Assembly (NCBI RefSeq): GCF_024343675.1
Contig: NZ_RJUD01000097.1
Span: 248,001 to 312,000, forward strand
Source of the DNA: Lacihabitans sp. CS3-21
GTDB taxonomy: Bacteria > Bacteroidota > Bacteroidia > Cytophagales > Spirosomataceae
Direction of reading: 5' to 3'
Length of the DNA stretch: 64,000 nucleotides
Positions 17,785 through 26,682 of this stretch are shown here, in pieces. The notes beneath the pieces were generated by a model. The model ran no database searches. It was not told where the DNA came from and worked only from the letters and a program-made list of their open reading frames with translations. Made by a program: the position numbers and the translations under genes. Position 1 is the first letter of the stretch; each line of letters opens with the position of its first letter.

Positions 17785-18888
17785 TTATCTCATTTTTACA
17801 GGTTCTGTTTTTGGCAAATTAGCATTTCTGATAGCTATTTGTTGGGCGAGATTCTCAGCAGCCGAGAAAAATGCAGAAGAAACTACTTCGCTTTCGTCCA
17901 TCATAATTGGTCTGCCTGAGTCGCCCCCTTCTCTGATTTTTTGTACCAAAGGAATTTGCCCCAAAACTGGTACGTTGAATTTGTCGGCCAATTGTTGACC
18001 GCCTCCTTCTCCAAATATAAAGTACTTATTGTCAGGAAGTTCTTCTGGTGTAAAATAAGCCATGTTTTCAATTATTCCCAATATAGGCACATTAATGTTG
18101 GCTTGGCTAAACATAGAACCGCCTTTGGTGGCATCGGCCAAGGCTACTTTTTGAGGAGTAGTTACTATAACTGCTCCCGTCACTGGTACCGTCTGTACCA
18201 AAGTTAAGTGGATATCGCCTGTTCCTGGAGGTAAATCCAACAAAAGGTAGTCTAACTCACCCCAGTCCACGTCACCAAAAAATTGCTTTAAAGCTTGGCT
18301 CGCCATAGGCCCTCTCCAGACTACGGCACTGTCTGGTGGCGTAAGAAAGCCAATTGAAATCATTTTGATGCCATATTGCATTATAGGAGAGATGAAGTTT
18401 TTTCCGTCTTTTACCGAAACCAACGGTTGCATATTTTCAGCTCCAAACATGATTGGAATGGAAGGACCAGAAATATCCGCATCAATAATTCCAACTTTAG
18501 CACCTGATTTTTTTAGGGCCATAGCAAGGTTGACGGTCACAGTAGATTTTCCTACACCACCTTTGCCAGAGGATATGGCTATGATATTTTTTACTAGCGG
18601 TAGTAGCAAGTTTTTGTTTAAGATAGAAGTGACGTTAGAAGTCATGTTGATGTTTATTTCAAAATCATCTCCCAAGTCTCTATGAATAGCATCAACACAC
18701 CTTTGTTTGATGAGTTCTTTTAATGGACAAGCAGGCGTAGTCAAAATAACCGTGAATGTAACTTGATTTACCCCGATTTCGATATCTGAAATCATGTTGA
18801 GGGTCACCAAATCTTTTTTAAGATCAGGCTCTTCTACTGTGCTTAATGCTAGTAATAATTTTTCTTTTGTAACTGTAAATTCTCCCAT
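17785..18888 (-). CDS. Mrp/ApbC-type P-loop iron-sulfur carrier
   Basis: Cytosolic Mrp/NBP35-family ATPase thought to deliver Fe-S clusters. The N-terminal MIP18/DUF59 domain covers residues 1-85. The deviant Walker A is SSGKGGVGKSTVTVNLA; IIDADISGPSIP and LLLDLPPGTGD follow. The paired Cys (CxxC) used by most Mrp proteins to bind the bridging cluster is missing: after ENMAYF the sequence is TPEELPDNKYFIFGEGGG. My recollection is that other Bacteroidota members share this variant. Length 367 is normal. Confidence 0.92.
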   Translation of the reverse strand: MGEFTVTKEKLLLALSTVEEPDLKKDLVTLNMISDIEIGVNQVTFTVILTTPACPLKELIKQRCVDAIHRDLGDDFEININMTSNVTSILNKNLLLPLVKNIIAISSGKGGVGKSTVTVNLAMALKKSGAKVGIIDADISGPSIPIMFGAENMQPLVSVKDGKNFISPIMQYGIKMISIGFLTPPDSAVVWRGPMASQALKQFFGDVDWGELDYLLLDLPPGTGDIHLTLVQTVPVTGAVIVTTPQKVALADATKGGSMFSQANINVPILGIIENMAYFTPEELPDNKYFIFGEGGGQQLADKFNVPVLGQIPLVQKIREGGDSGRPIMMDESEVVSSAFFSAAENLAQQIAIRNANLPKTEPVKMR

Positions 18889-18951
18889 GAATAGTTTTAT
18901 ACTAAAATAGCAAACATTTGCAAAAGGCTTAAAGTTCGAGCAAATGCTAAA

Positions 18952-19929
18952 CTAGCTGATTTGATTCTTAATAGCAGCTTCTTCCTTTGAAATATCTATT
19001 TGATTTTCAAATGTTTGTATTTTGATTAATAGATTTTGTAGAAATTTTTGGTGATTTTTAGATTTGGGGTTAAAAGGCCTATGATCAATCCCAGTTTTTA
19101 TTTTAATCCAATCATTTATGAAAATTTTTAGCGTTTCATCGAAATAAGTTTCCGAGAAAATATTTAGAATGTACTTTTCAGCTTGTTCATTTGGATGAAT
19201 TAAATCAGATTTATAAAATCTGTAGTCTCTTAAATCATCTATTACTATTTCGTAGGATGGAAAATAGTAAGTATCAGAATATCTGCTGGTTATGTTATAA
19301 CATAAAGTTCTGAGAATGGATTTTGATACACTATTCAATTGAAGTGTGTCTTTGATATGCCTTACTGGACTAACCGTAAGTATAATTTTCAGATTAGGAT
19401 TAAATGTTTTTAGCTTTGAATGGATGTTTTCAAAAATATCTAATTGTTCTTTTTCTCCCAAAAGCTTTTTATTGAACAAAGATGCTTTTTGTTTGTGGCA
19501 ATTAGAAACAATTTTCTGAGTTTGTTTTTGCTCATAAACCCAGCTTGTCCCCAAAGTAATGATCAAATAATTTGCTGATTTTAAGAATGACGCTGTACTT
19601 TGGTTTAAAGTTTTTATTTTGTCTACTAGTCCAATTCTATTAAAATCTCTAATTTCAGAATGATAATTATAATGAAAAAAGACACCATCGTTTTCTACAA
19701 TGGTGTCTTCATTATTTTCAGAATTCTTTAAGAGTCCATCTAGCAAGCAACTGATAGAACTTAAATTGAAAACATTTCCGAATGGGTTGGCTAAACATTC
19801 AATTTTGTTTTCTACCAAATAATTTCCCAAAACATCAGAAAAGCATGAGCCTAAAGTCAAGATTTTGGATTTCAACGAAATCTGAAACTCAGGATTTATT
19901 TTTTCAATGACGGTTCGGAATTCTAACAT
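18952..19929 (-). CDS. GSCFA domain protein
   Basis: Member of the GSCFA family named for the motif seen here as ILTLGSCFSDVLG; further blocks are NPFGNVFNLSS, YLIITLGTSWVYE, LTVSPVRHIKDTL and LIHPNEQAEKYI. The pattern resembles SGNH-type hydrolases and acyl-esterases, with the catalytic Ser likely in GSCFS and the Asp-x-x-His equivalent in SDLIHPNEQA. ATG 19929 lies one base after the dehydratase stop; a GTG five codons upstream is the alternative. Coupled translation with the dehydratase is likely. Substrate unknown. Confidence 0.88.
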   Translation of the reverse strand: MLEFRTVIEKINPEFQISLKSKILTLGSCFSDVLGNYLVENKIECLANPFGNVFNLSSISCLLDGLLKNSENNEDTIVENDGVFFHYNYHSEIRDFNRIGLVDKIKTLNQSTASFLKSANYLIITLGTSWVYEQKQTQKIVSNCHKQKASLFNKKLLGEKEQLDIFENIHSKLKTFNPNLKIILTVSPVRHIKDTLQLNSVSKSILRTLCYNITSRYSDTYYFPSYEIVIDDLRDYRFYKSDLIHPNEQAEKYILNIFSETYFDETLKIFINDWIKIKTGIDHRPFNPKSKNHQKFLQNLLIKIQTFENQIDISKEEAAIKNQIS

Positions 19930-19930
19930 A

Positions 19931-21658
19931 TCAATGTGACTCACGATTTACTTTGCTACCTGACTTGCCCACCAAATAGTCAAAATCAGCACCCAAATGT
20001 GCTTGATTAACAGATTCTATGTACATTTTGGCGTAGCCTCTCACGTATCCAAGGTCAATTGGTTTCCAATTCTTTCTACGGGTTTCCATTTCTTCTTCTG
20101 AAATATCGAGATTAAGTTTTTTGTTCGGAACGTCCACTGTGATCATATCGCCGTTTTGTACAAATGCCAATGGTCCGCCCACAGCAGATTCAGGCGAAAC
20201 ATGTAGGAAAACAGTACCGAAGGCAGTTCCGCTCATACGAGCATCAGAAATTCTTACCAAGTCAGTTATGCCTTTTTCCAATATTTTTTTAGGAAGTGCC
20301 ATACTTCCTACCTCTGGCATACCTGGATAACCTTTCGGGCCAGAGTTTTTCAGAACCATGATGGAGTTTTCGTCAATATCTAATTCTGGATCATCTATAC
20401 GTGCATGATAATCTTCTATGGTCTCAAAAACGACGGCTTTTCCTCTGTGGGTCAGTAGTTTGTCAGTTGCTGCAGAGACTTTAATAACCGATCCGTCAGG
20501 GCAAAGATTTCCTTTTACAACCGTTATTCCTGCCTCTTCTTTGAGTGGATTGTTGTAAGGGAATATCACTTCTGGATTCCAGTTTCTTGCTTTTTCCGAG
20601 TTCTCTATGATGCTTTTGCCATTGGCACTGATGGTGTCCTTTCTAAGTACGGCAGACATCTCTTTTATGACCACAGGAAGCCCACCAGCGTAATAGAAAT
20701 CCTCCATCAAGAATTTGCCAGACGGCATTAAATTTACCAAAAGAGGAATTTTACTACCTAAGTCATCGAAGTCTTCCAGTTTTAAATCCACGCCAATTCG
20801 AGCAGCAATGGCCAGCAAGTGAAGAATTAGATTGGTTGAACCTCCAACGGCCGCATTAACTTTTATGGCATTTTCAAAAGCTCCTTTTGTTAGAATATCC
20901 GATATTTTAAGGTTTTCTTTAGCCATTTCTACAATTCTCATACCGGTCATATGGGCCAGCATTTTTTTGCGAGAATCGACCGCTGGTATTGCCGAAATAC
21001 CTGGTAACGTAAGCCCTAAAGCTTCGCACATAACTGCCATGGTAGAGGCTGTGCCCATTGTGGAGCAGTGTCCCGCTGAACGACTCATGCATGACTCTGC
21101 TTCTTCAAAATCTTCGGCCGACATTTTACCCGTTCTGAAATCGTCAGCGAACTTCCAAACATCAGTTCCTGAACCTATGTCTTTGCCTTGAAATTTTCCA
21201 TTAAGCATTGGACCACCTGGAACAACAATGGTAGGTAAATCTACACTTGCGGCACCCATTACCAAAGAAGGGGTGGTTTTGTCACAACCTGTCAACAATA
21301 CAACAGCATCAAAAGGATTGCCTCGGATGCTTTCTTCGACAGTCATAGCGGCGAGGTTTCTATAAAGCATGGCTGTAGGCCTAATGATAGTTTCGCCCAA
21401 GGACATCACCGGAAATTCGAGCGGAAAACCACCCGCTTCATAGATGCCGTTTTTTACAAACTGAGCAATCTCTCTAAAATGTCCATTGCAAGGAGTGGTT
21501 TCTGACCATGTATTGCAAATTCCTATAACAGGTTTACCTTTAAATTGGTGAGCTGGATAGCCTTGATTCTTAATCCAAGAGCGATAAATAAATCCATCCT
21601 TGCCAGTTTTGCCAAACCAGTCCTTACTCCTTAAATCTTCTTTGTTGTCGTTTTCCAT
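19931..21658 (-). CDS. IlvD/Edd family dehydratase, aldonic-acid type
   Basis: Fe-S dehydratase removing water from a dihydroxy acid. It matches the sugar-acid branch (L-arabinonate/D-xylonate dehydratases) rather than biosynthetic IlvD: GICNTWSETTPCNGH, FPVMSLGETIIRPTAMLYRN, LLTGCDKTTPS, MGAASVDLPTIVVPGGPML and SRSAGHCSTMGTAST, with three cluster Cys near residues 48, 118 and 190. The ATG at 21658 is chosen; the extra 21 codons upstream are hydrophobic and unrelated. It heads a two-gene operon with the GSCFA protein. It would often be auto-annotated as ilvD. Confidence 0.88.
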   Translation of the reverse strand: MENDNKEDLRSKDWFGKTGKDGFIYRSWIKNQGYPAHQFKGKPVIGICNTWSETTPCNGHFREIAQFVKNGIYEAGGFPLEFPVMSLGETIIRPTAMLYRNLAAMTVEESIRGNPFDAVVLLTGCDKTTPSLVMGAASVDLPTIVVPGGPMLNGKFQGKDIGSGTDVWKFADDFRTGKMSAEDFEEAESCMSRSAGHCSTMGTASTMAVMCEALGLTLPGISAIPAVDSRKKMLAHMTGMRIVEMAKENLKISDILTKGAFENAIKVNAAVGGSTNLILHLLAIAARIGVDLKLEDFDDLGSKIPLLVNLMPSGKFLMEDFYYAGGLPVVIKEMSAVLRKDTISANGKSIIENSEKARNWNPEVIFPYNNPLKEEAGITVVKGNLCPDGSVIKVSAATDKLLTHRGKAVVFETIEDYHARIDDPELDIDENSIMVLKNSGPKGYPGMPEVGSMALPKKILEKGITDLVRISDARMSGTAFGTVFLHVSPESAVGGPLAFVQNGDMITVDVPNKKLNLDISEEEMETRRKNWKPIDLGYVRGYAKMYIESVNQAHLGADFDYLVGKSGSKVNRESH

Positions 21659-21768
21659 GAATGATTGAATAAAATTTGACTGTAAAATTATAAATAGCCC
21701 GCATAAATATAGGTAAAACAACGTTTTTTTTGTTTTTTTGCATGCTAATTTTAAACTTTAACACAAAA

Positions 21769-23010
21769 ATGAATCTTTTCGAAAACTTTGAAGATATTAT
21801 CAATGAAGATTTTATAACCAAATTAAAATCAATTTCAACTGATAATTTAGGAGATGTTGAAGTGGCAGTTAAGGGTGTTTTTTATACTTTGGTGGCAGGA
21901 CTGATAAGGAGAACCAACAGCGATATGAGTGCTGGTATGTTGTTCAATCAAATCAAAGAAAAATATAATAAGAGTTCAATTCCTGAAGATAAATCGTTGC
22001 TTTTTTCACAAAAAGGTTTGATTGAAAAAGTTGCCGAAGATGGCTCCAAGATCATCAGTCAGATTTTTCCAGCTTACAAAAGTCCTTTGCTTAGCATGAT
22101 TGGTTCGTATGCCAATACAAGCAAAAATGTCACAGTTATTACTTCGGGCCTTACCTCCTCATTGTTAATTGATTTGCTCGGCAATAAAATTAGTTCTGAG
22201 AATATGGACAAGGATGATCTGATTTATTATCTCAAGCAACATCATGAATTGTTGCTTCAGCAAGCTCCAGAATCATTAATGGAAAAGATGATACCAGCTT
22301 TAGGATTGCAAGAATTGATCAATACCAAAATAGTAGCTCCTAAAAAACCAGAAGCAAAATCCGCTGAAGAAGAAACGGTTGCACCTACTACAAGCTCATT
22401 TTCAGAAGGTTATAATAACGACTCAAGTTCTGAGACTTTTTTTAATAAAATAGTTCTTCTGGGTTTGTTGGCATTGGCTCTCTTGGGAGGAATTCTTTAT
22501 TTTTTCTGGGCAAAAAGTGGTGATTTTAGTTTTTTCAGTAAGGAAGAAGCTCCTGTAGAATCTATTGATGAAGAATTGATGTTTGCTGACTCACTAGACA
22601 GAGTATCCAAGGATTCTGTTCAAGTAAATGTATCAGCAGACTCTTCAAAAACGGTACAAGCCTCTAGTACTTCTGAATTTGTTGTTTTGAAACAGTATGT
22701 CAACGACAAAACTAAAGGACAAGGATCTGAATTTGATTTTAAAAGTATTCAATACATAGACAAATCGTTTGACCTTACCAATGAGTCTATTCCAGTTATA
22801 GACAGTATTGCTGGTTTAATGAACGCAAACGGAAGATTACAAATTAAGATAACTGCTTTTTCAGAAGGTGGAGACCAAAAGCTTAACAACAAGCGAGCTT
22901 TCGCAGTAAAGAAAGTATTGCTGAGAAAAGGCGTTAATACGATAAGAATAGACGCTGGTTCGGGTGGAAACGGGGGAAATTATCCCAAAATTAAAGTGGT
23001 AACCAAATAA
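21769..23010 (+). CDS. DUF937 / OmpA-like membrane protein
   Basis: Inner-membrane-anchored protein of 413 residues. The first 190 residues look like DUF937 (FITKLKSISTDNLGDVEVAVKG, GLIRRTNSDMSAGMLFNQI, PLLSMIGSYAN). A low-complexity linker, one transmembrane helix (IVLLGLLALALLGGILYFFW) and a C-terminal OmpA/MotB-like peptidoglycan-binding segment (FDLTNESIPVIDSIAGLM, ITAFSEGGDQKLNNKRAFAVKKVL) follow. ATG 21769 is used because MNLFENFEDIINEDF starts the domain. It is transcribed divergently from the dehydratase. Function unknown. Confidence 0.8.
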   Translation: MNLFENFEDIINEDFITKLKSISTDNLGDVEVAVKGVFYTLVAGLIRRTNSDMSAGMLFNQIKEKYNKSSIPEDKSLLFSQKGLIEKVAEDGSKIISQIFPAYKSPLLSMIGSYANTSKNVTVITSGLTSSLLIDLLGNKISSENMDKDDLIYYLKQHHELLLQQAPESLMEKMIPALGLQELINTKIVAPKKPEAKSAEEETVAPTTSSFSEGYNNDSSSETFFNKIVLLGLLALALLGGILYFFWAKSGDFSFFSKEEAPVESIDEELMFADSLDRVSKDSVQVNVSADSSKTVQASSTSEFVVLKQYVNDKTKGQGSEFDFKSIQYIDKSFDLTNESIPVIDSIAGLMNANGRLQIKITAFSEGGDQKLNNKRAFAVKKVLLRKGVNTIRIDAGSGGNGGNYPKIKVVTK

Positions 23011-23033
23011 GAACTGGTTTCTAAGAAAATATG

Positions 23034-23073
23034 AAAAAGCTCAGTAGACTTAAATAGTTTACTGAGCTTTTTT
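23034..23073. terminator. Bidirectional terminator
   Basis: Stem AAAAAGCTCAGTA / TACTGAGCTTTTT, flanked by A- and T-runs, between the converging DUF937 and Nudix genes. It can serve both strands; it overlaps the last two bases of the Nudix gene. Confidence 0.88.
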
Positions 23074-23779
23074 ATAATATTTTGTCGGGGTTGGTTAAAG
23101 AAAGAAAATTGAATGAGGTACTGTGTTGATAATTTATTTTGTTCAAAGTGTAGAAAAAGGCCCCTTTTTTTGAAAAACCTTTCTGTTTCTCATCTGTTTT
23201 TGAAAGAATGTTGGTACTTAGAAGCTTCCTTGTAAAGTTCCTTTTGTCAAATTTGGTGTCAAAAATAGCCTCATATAGGTTTTGAAGCTGTGGAAGTGTG
23301 AACTTCTCTGGCAAGAGTTCAAATCCAATGGGGTGAAGTGATGCATTTGCTCTGAGACGCTCTACTGCAAGAGCCACCATTTCAGAATGGTCAAATAGTA
23401 ATGTTGGGAGTTCTTTTAGAGAAAACCACTTGGCGTTTATTTTGTTGGTCAATTTGTGGTCATAATCAGCAATATTCAAAAGTGCCTTGTAAGTAACTGA
23501 AACAGTTCGCATTACAGGGTCTCTTTTGGGGTTTCCAAAGGCAGCAAGCTGTTCTAAATAAACGTCTCTCAAGCCAGTATGCTCAAATAAAATTCTATCT
23601 GCGGCTTCATTTAGCCCTTCATTTTCTTGAAGCCAACCGCCCATAAGCGACCAAGTTTCTGTGGTTTCTTCTAGCCCTCTTTTAACGAGTAATATTTTTA
23701 ATTCTTCACCGTCAAATCCAAAAATTATAGAGTCAAGTGCGACAAGACACTTGATTTGTTTGTTGTAAAGGTCGAGCAT
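23072..23779 (-). CDS. Nudix-derived transcriptional regulator (NrtR/AraR-like)
   Basis: An N-terminal Nudix-fold domain (residues 1-145) is followed by a winged helix-turn-helix-like domain (FTLPQLQNLYEAIFDTKFDKRNFTRKLL, then FFYTLNK), the layout of NrtR and of the Bacteroidota arabinose regulator AraR. The Nudix box is degenerate: GWLQENEGLNEAADRILFEHTGL keeps the first Gly, Glu and Arg but loses catalytic Glu residues (RILFEH instead of RExxEE). It is therefore probably a ligand sensor rather than a hydrolase. It lies 1.4 kb from the aldonic-acid-type dehydratase, a possible target. Ligand unproven. Confidence 0.85.
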   Translation of the reverse strand: MLDLYNKQIKCLVALDSIIFGFDGEELKILLVKRGLEETTETWSLMGGWLQENEGLNEAADRILFEHTGLRDVYLEQLAAFGNPKRDPVMRTVSVTYKALLNIADYDHKLTNKINAKWFSLKELPTLLFDHSEMVALAVERLRANASLHPIGFELLPEKFTLPQLQNLYEAIFDTKFDKRNFTRKLLSTNILSKTDEKQKGFSKKGAFFYTLNKINYQHSTSFNFLSLTNPDKIL

Positions 23780-23841
23780 ACATAGGTTTTTTTACAAATT
23801 AATAAAAAAAAATTGGAGAATACATTTTACTTTTGCTAAAT

Positions 23842-24780
23842 ATGATAGAAGCCAGAAAAGTAAATTTCGAATATTCCGACGTTTTTTCCTTAAAAAACAT
23901 AAATCTTAAAGTTGAAAAGGGGACGATTCTGGGAATTATAGGCCAAAGTGGTTCTGGAAAAACGACTTTACTTAAAATGTTAGCTGGCCTTAAAGATCCA
24001 AGTTCTGGAGCTATTTATCTGAACAAAGTACCTTTAGAACCTCCTTCTAAAAAACTTATAGCTGGCCATAAACAGATTAAAATGGTTACGCAGCAAAATA
24101 CACTTTTCCCCAATATTTCAATTGCTGAAAACATAGCCTATGAGTTGCGGTTTTTCGAAAAAAAATATCAATCTCAACGCGTAAATAAACTTTCTAAAGA
24201 TTTAAATATCAGTCATTTATTGGCCAAGTTTCCAAGAGAATTGTCAGGTGGAGAAATCCAAAGAGTGATGCTGGCCAAAGCCATTGCTGACGAGCCCTTG
24301 GTATTGTTATTAGACGAGCCATTTGCTAATCTTGACCCAATCATCAAGAAAAAAGTTTTGATCAACTTACAATCGGTGCTACGCAAAGAATCCATTGCTT
24401 GTATTTTTGTGACACACGATATTCACGATGCCTTTGGGTTGGTAGATGAGTTATTCATACTCAAAAATGGCAGGATGGTTCAGAAAGGAAGCTCTGAGGT
24501 AATTTATAATTCGCCCAAAAATAAATACGTGGCCTTACTAACAGGCGATGGTTTTATGATAAATATCGCCGGAAAAGAATCTTTTGTAAGGGCTGAAAAT
24601 ATTGAAATAGACGCTGAAGGTGAATACGAAGCTACCGTGACCAATAATATTTTTAAAGGAGCTTTTTATGAAATAATCATAGACTTTCAAGCAATAAGCA
24701 TTTATTGCTTGAGTAAAAAGCCTTTTGTGGTTGGTCAAACGCTTAGGTTTAACCTCACTTCAATCATCCACTTTGATTAA
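23842..24780 (+). CDS. ABC transporter ATP-binding protein with C-terminal regulatory domain
   Basis: ATPase of 312 residues of the PotA/FbpC/CysA type. Walker A is GQSGSGKTTLLK, the Q-loop is VTQQNTLFPNIS, the signature is LSGGEIQRVMLAKA and Walker B is VLLLDEPFANLDP; the H-loop is FVTHDIHDA. Residues from about 235 on form a TOBE-like domain (MINIAGKESFVRAENIEI, EATVTNNIFKGAFYEI). ATG 23842 is preferred over TTG 23833. No permease or binding protein is encoded nearby. Its last 21 bases overlap the 3' end of hpt on the other strand. Confidence 0.9.
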   Translation: MIEARKVNFEYSDVFSLKNINLKVEKGTILGIIGQSGSGKTTLLKMLAGLKDPSSGAIYLNKVPLEPPSKKLIAGHKQIKMVTQQNTLFPNISIAENIAYELRFFEKKYQSQRVNKLSKDLNISHLLAKFPRELSGGEIQRVMLAKAIADEPLVLLLDEPFANLDPIIKKKVLINLQSVLRKESIACIFVTHDIHDAFGLVDELFILKNGRMVQKGSSEVIYNSPKNKYVALLTGDGFMINIAGKESFVRAENIEIDAEGEYEATVTNNIFKGAFYEIIIDFQAISIYCLSKKPFVVGQTLRFNLTSIIHFD

Positions 24781-25293
24781 TATTGAGCTGCTGTTTCTTC
24801 CATATCCATTGTAATCAAGACCATATCCTACCACAAACTGGTTTTGAATTTCAAATCCAACATAATCAAGCTGTATAGGCACAAGCATAGCCTCTGGTTT
24901 GTGAAGTAAGGTAGCAACAGAAATACTGGCAGGATTATGAATTTCTAAGGTTTTCATTAAAAAATCTAAAGTGCGACCTGTATCTACGATGTCTTCCAAT
25001 ATCACCACATGTCGACCTTCGATAGGTTGATTTAAACCTATCAGTTCTTTCATTTTACCAGTCGATTCTGTGTTTTGGTAGGAATGTATCTTTAAAAAGC
25101 TTACTTCGCAGGGTATGGTGAGTTTTTTGAAAATATCCGCAATGAATAGAAAAGAACCATTCAAAATGCCAAGAAATACCGGATTTTTGCCTTGAAAACG
25201 ATCATTCAGTTTTTCGGAAATGTCGTTTACTCTTTCTTGTATTTGTTCGCTTGTGATTAATTCTTTGAATTTTAGATCCAGTACCTCTACCAT
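24760..25293 (-). CDS. hpt: Hypoxanthine phosphoribosyltransferase
   Basis: Purine salvage enzyme joining hypoxanthine or guanine to PRPP. The PRPP loop is VVILEDIVDTGRTLDFLM. Other marks are ILNGSFLFIADIF (first loop), FLKIHSYQNTESTGK (flexible loop) and YVGFEIQNQFVVGYGLDYNGYGR (base-binding region). Length 177 is normal. Its 3' end overlaps the converging ABC ATPase gene by 21 bases, so no separate terminator can lie between them. Confidence 0.96.
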   Translation of the reverse strand: MVEVLDLKFKELITSEQIQERVNDISEKLNDRFQGKNPVFLGILNGSFLFIADIFKKLTIPCEVSFLKIHSYQNTESTGKMKELIGLNQPIEGRHVVILEDIVDTGRTLDFLMKTLEIHNPASISVATLLHKPEAMLVPIQLDYVGFEIQNQFVVGYGLDYNGYGRNSSSILIKVDD

Positions 25294-25370
25294 GTTTTAG
25301 TTTTTCATGTAAAATAAAATAATATTTTGTTAAGATTACTTTTTTTAGCAAATGAAATTTCAAATTTCTC

Positions 25371-25378
25371 TAATTTTG
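25371..25378 (+). promoter_or_regulatory. Bacteroidota -7 box upstream of TPR gene
   Basis: TAATTTTG is an exact match to TAnnTTTG, 50 bases before the TTG start of the TPR gene. Only a weak TTTA is seen in the -33 region. Confidence 0.4.
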
Positions 25379-25427
25379 TCATGCAATTATTCGTAAGCTT
25401 ATTTCGTTTTTCACAAAAATATACACA

Positions 25428-26648
25428 TTGAAAAAAAGCCTTTTAGTTATTCTTTTTGTTAGTTCACATTTCATTTCAAATGCCCAACTGTTTTCTTTTT
25501 TTAATTCAAAAGAAAAACCTAAAGCTGAAATGTTGTTGCTCGACAGAGGCGTGCAGATTAGCACTACAGCCGCTGTTAACAATATGTACAACTTTAATTT
25601 TTCAGAGGCTGAGAAGGAATATAAATGGCTTAAAGTGAAATATCCTGAACATCCACTTGGAGATTTTTTGTTGGGGCTAAATGAATGGTGGAAAATAGTG
25701 CCTGACACAAAGCAGGAGCGTTTTGATGAGCAATGCCATAACTACATGGATGCGGCAATAGATAAGGCTGACGACATGTTTGATGAAAATAAAAAGAATA
25801 AAGAGGCCGCTTTTTTTCTTTCGGCTGCCTATGCTATCAAAGGAAGACTTTATGCAGAGCGAGAAAAATGGGTAAAATCTGCATGGGCTGGGAAGCAGGC
25901 CATCAAATACCTAGACTACAGTAGGGGAGAAGAAAACATAAATCCTGAATTGCTTTTTGGAGATGGCGTGTACAATTACTATTCTAAATGGATCCATGAA
26001 AACTATAAATCATTGAAACCATTGTTGTCTTTTTTTAGGAAAGGAGATAAAAATTTGGGAATTAGGCAGTTAGAAAACGTAGCCAACAATGCATTCTATT
26101 CTAGAATGGAAGCCAGGTATTTTCTTATTCAAATATATGCTGCGGAGAATCAATCGGCAAAATCTTTGACGATGGCTCGCCAAATGCACACCCTCTATCC
26201 CAATAATTCATTTTTTCATAGATATGTAGCTCGCAACAGTTTTGCTCTTGGAAGATTAGACGAAGCAGAGATTTACGCCAACGAATTGATGGCCAGGTTG
26301 GAAGAAAAAAGGTATGGATATGGTGACAATGACGGCAGATATGCGGCTTATATTTTGGGTTATGTAAACCAAAATTATAAGCACAACGATACGCAAGCCA
26401 AGTTCTTCTACCAAAAATGTATTAATTACTCTTTGAACAATAATACCAAAGAATCAGGCTATTATGTTGCTTCTAACCTAGCTTTGGGCAATATTGCTTT
26501 GCAAGAAAATGAAAATAAGGCGGCGGTTGAATACTTTGCCGAAGTTTTGAAGAATTCAGAGAAAAATTCTAACTCGTATAAACAAGCTAAAAAAGCTTTG
26601 GAAGATCTGACTAAGAGATTAAAGGCACAAAAAAAAGGGAAAAAGTAA
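25428..26648 (+). CDS. Secreted TPR-repeat protein
   Basis: Exported protein of 406 residues: signal peptide MKKSLLVILFVSSHFISNA, then helical repeats of TPR type (FNFSEAEKEYKWLKVKYPEHP, GRLDEAEIYANELMARLEE, ENKAAVEYFAEVLKN). The start is TTG 25428; it opens the signal peptide directly and no ATG is nearby. The C-terminus is very basic (KRLKAQKKGKK). Similar proteins are widespread in Bacteroidota and mostly uncharacterised. It is transcribed divergently from hpt. Confidence 0.82.
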   Translation: MKKSLLVILFVSSHFISNAQLFSFFNSKEKPKAEMLLLDRGVQISTTAAVNNMYNFNFSEAEKEYKWLKVKYPEHPLGDFLLGLNEWWKIVPDTKQERFDEQCHNYMDAAIDKADDMFDENKKNKEAAFFLSAAYAIKGRLYAEREKWVKSAWAGKQAIKYLDYSRGEENINPELLFGDGVYNYYSKWIHENYKSLKPLLSFFRKGDKNLGIRQLENVANNAFYSRMEARYFLIQIYAAENQSAKSLTMARQMHTLYPNNSFFHRYVARNSFALGRLDEAEIYANELMARLEEKRYGYGDNDGRYAAYILGYVNQNYKHNDTQAKFFYQKCINYSLNNNTKESGYYVASNLALGNIALQENENKAAVEYFAEVLKNSEKNSNSYKQAKKALEDLTKRLKAQKKGKK

Positions 26649-26682
26649 ATTTTCCCCTTTTGTATACCAAAATCTTCTAATT

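Noticed and set aside
19931-21658. Biosynthetic dihydroxy-acid dehydratase (ilvD)
   Set aside because: The motif set (CNTWSETTPCNGH, SLGETIIRPTAMLYRN) is that of sugar-acid dehydratases, not the canonical IlvD pattern.
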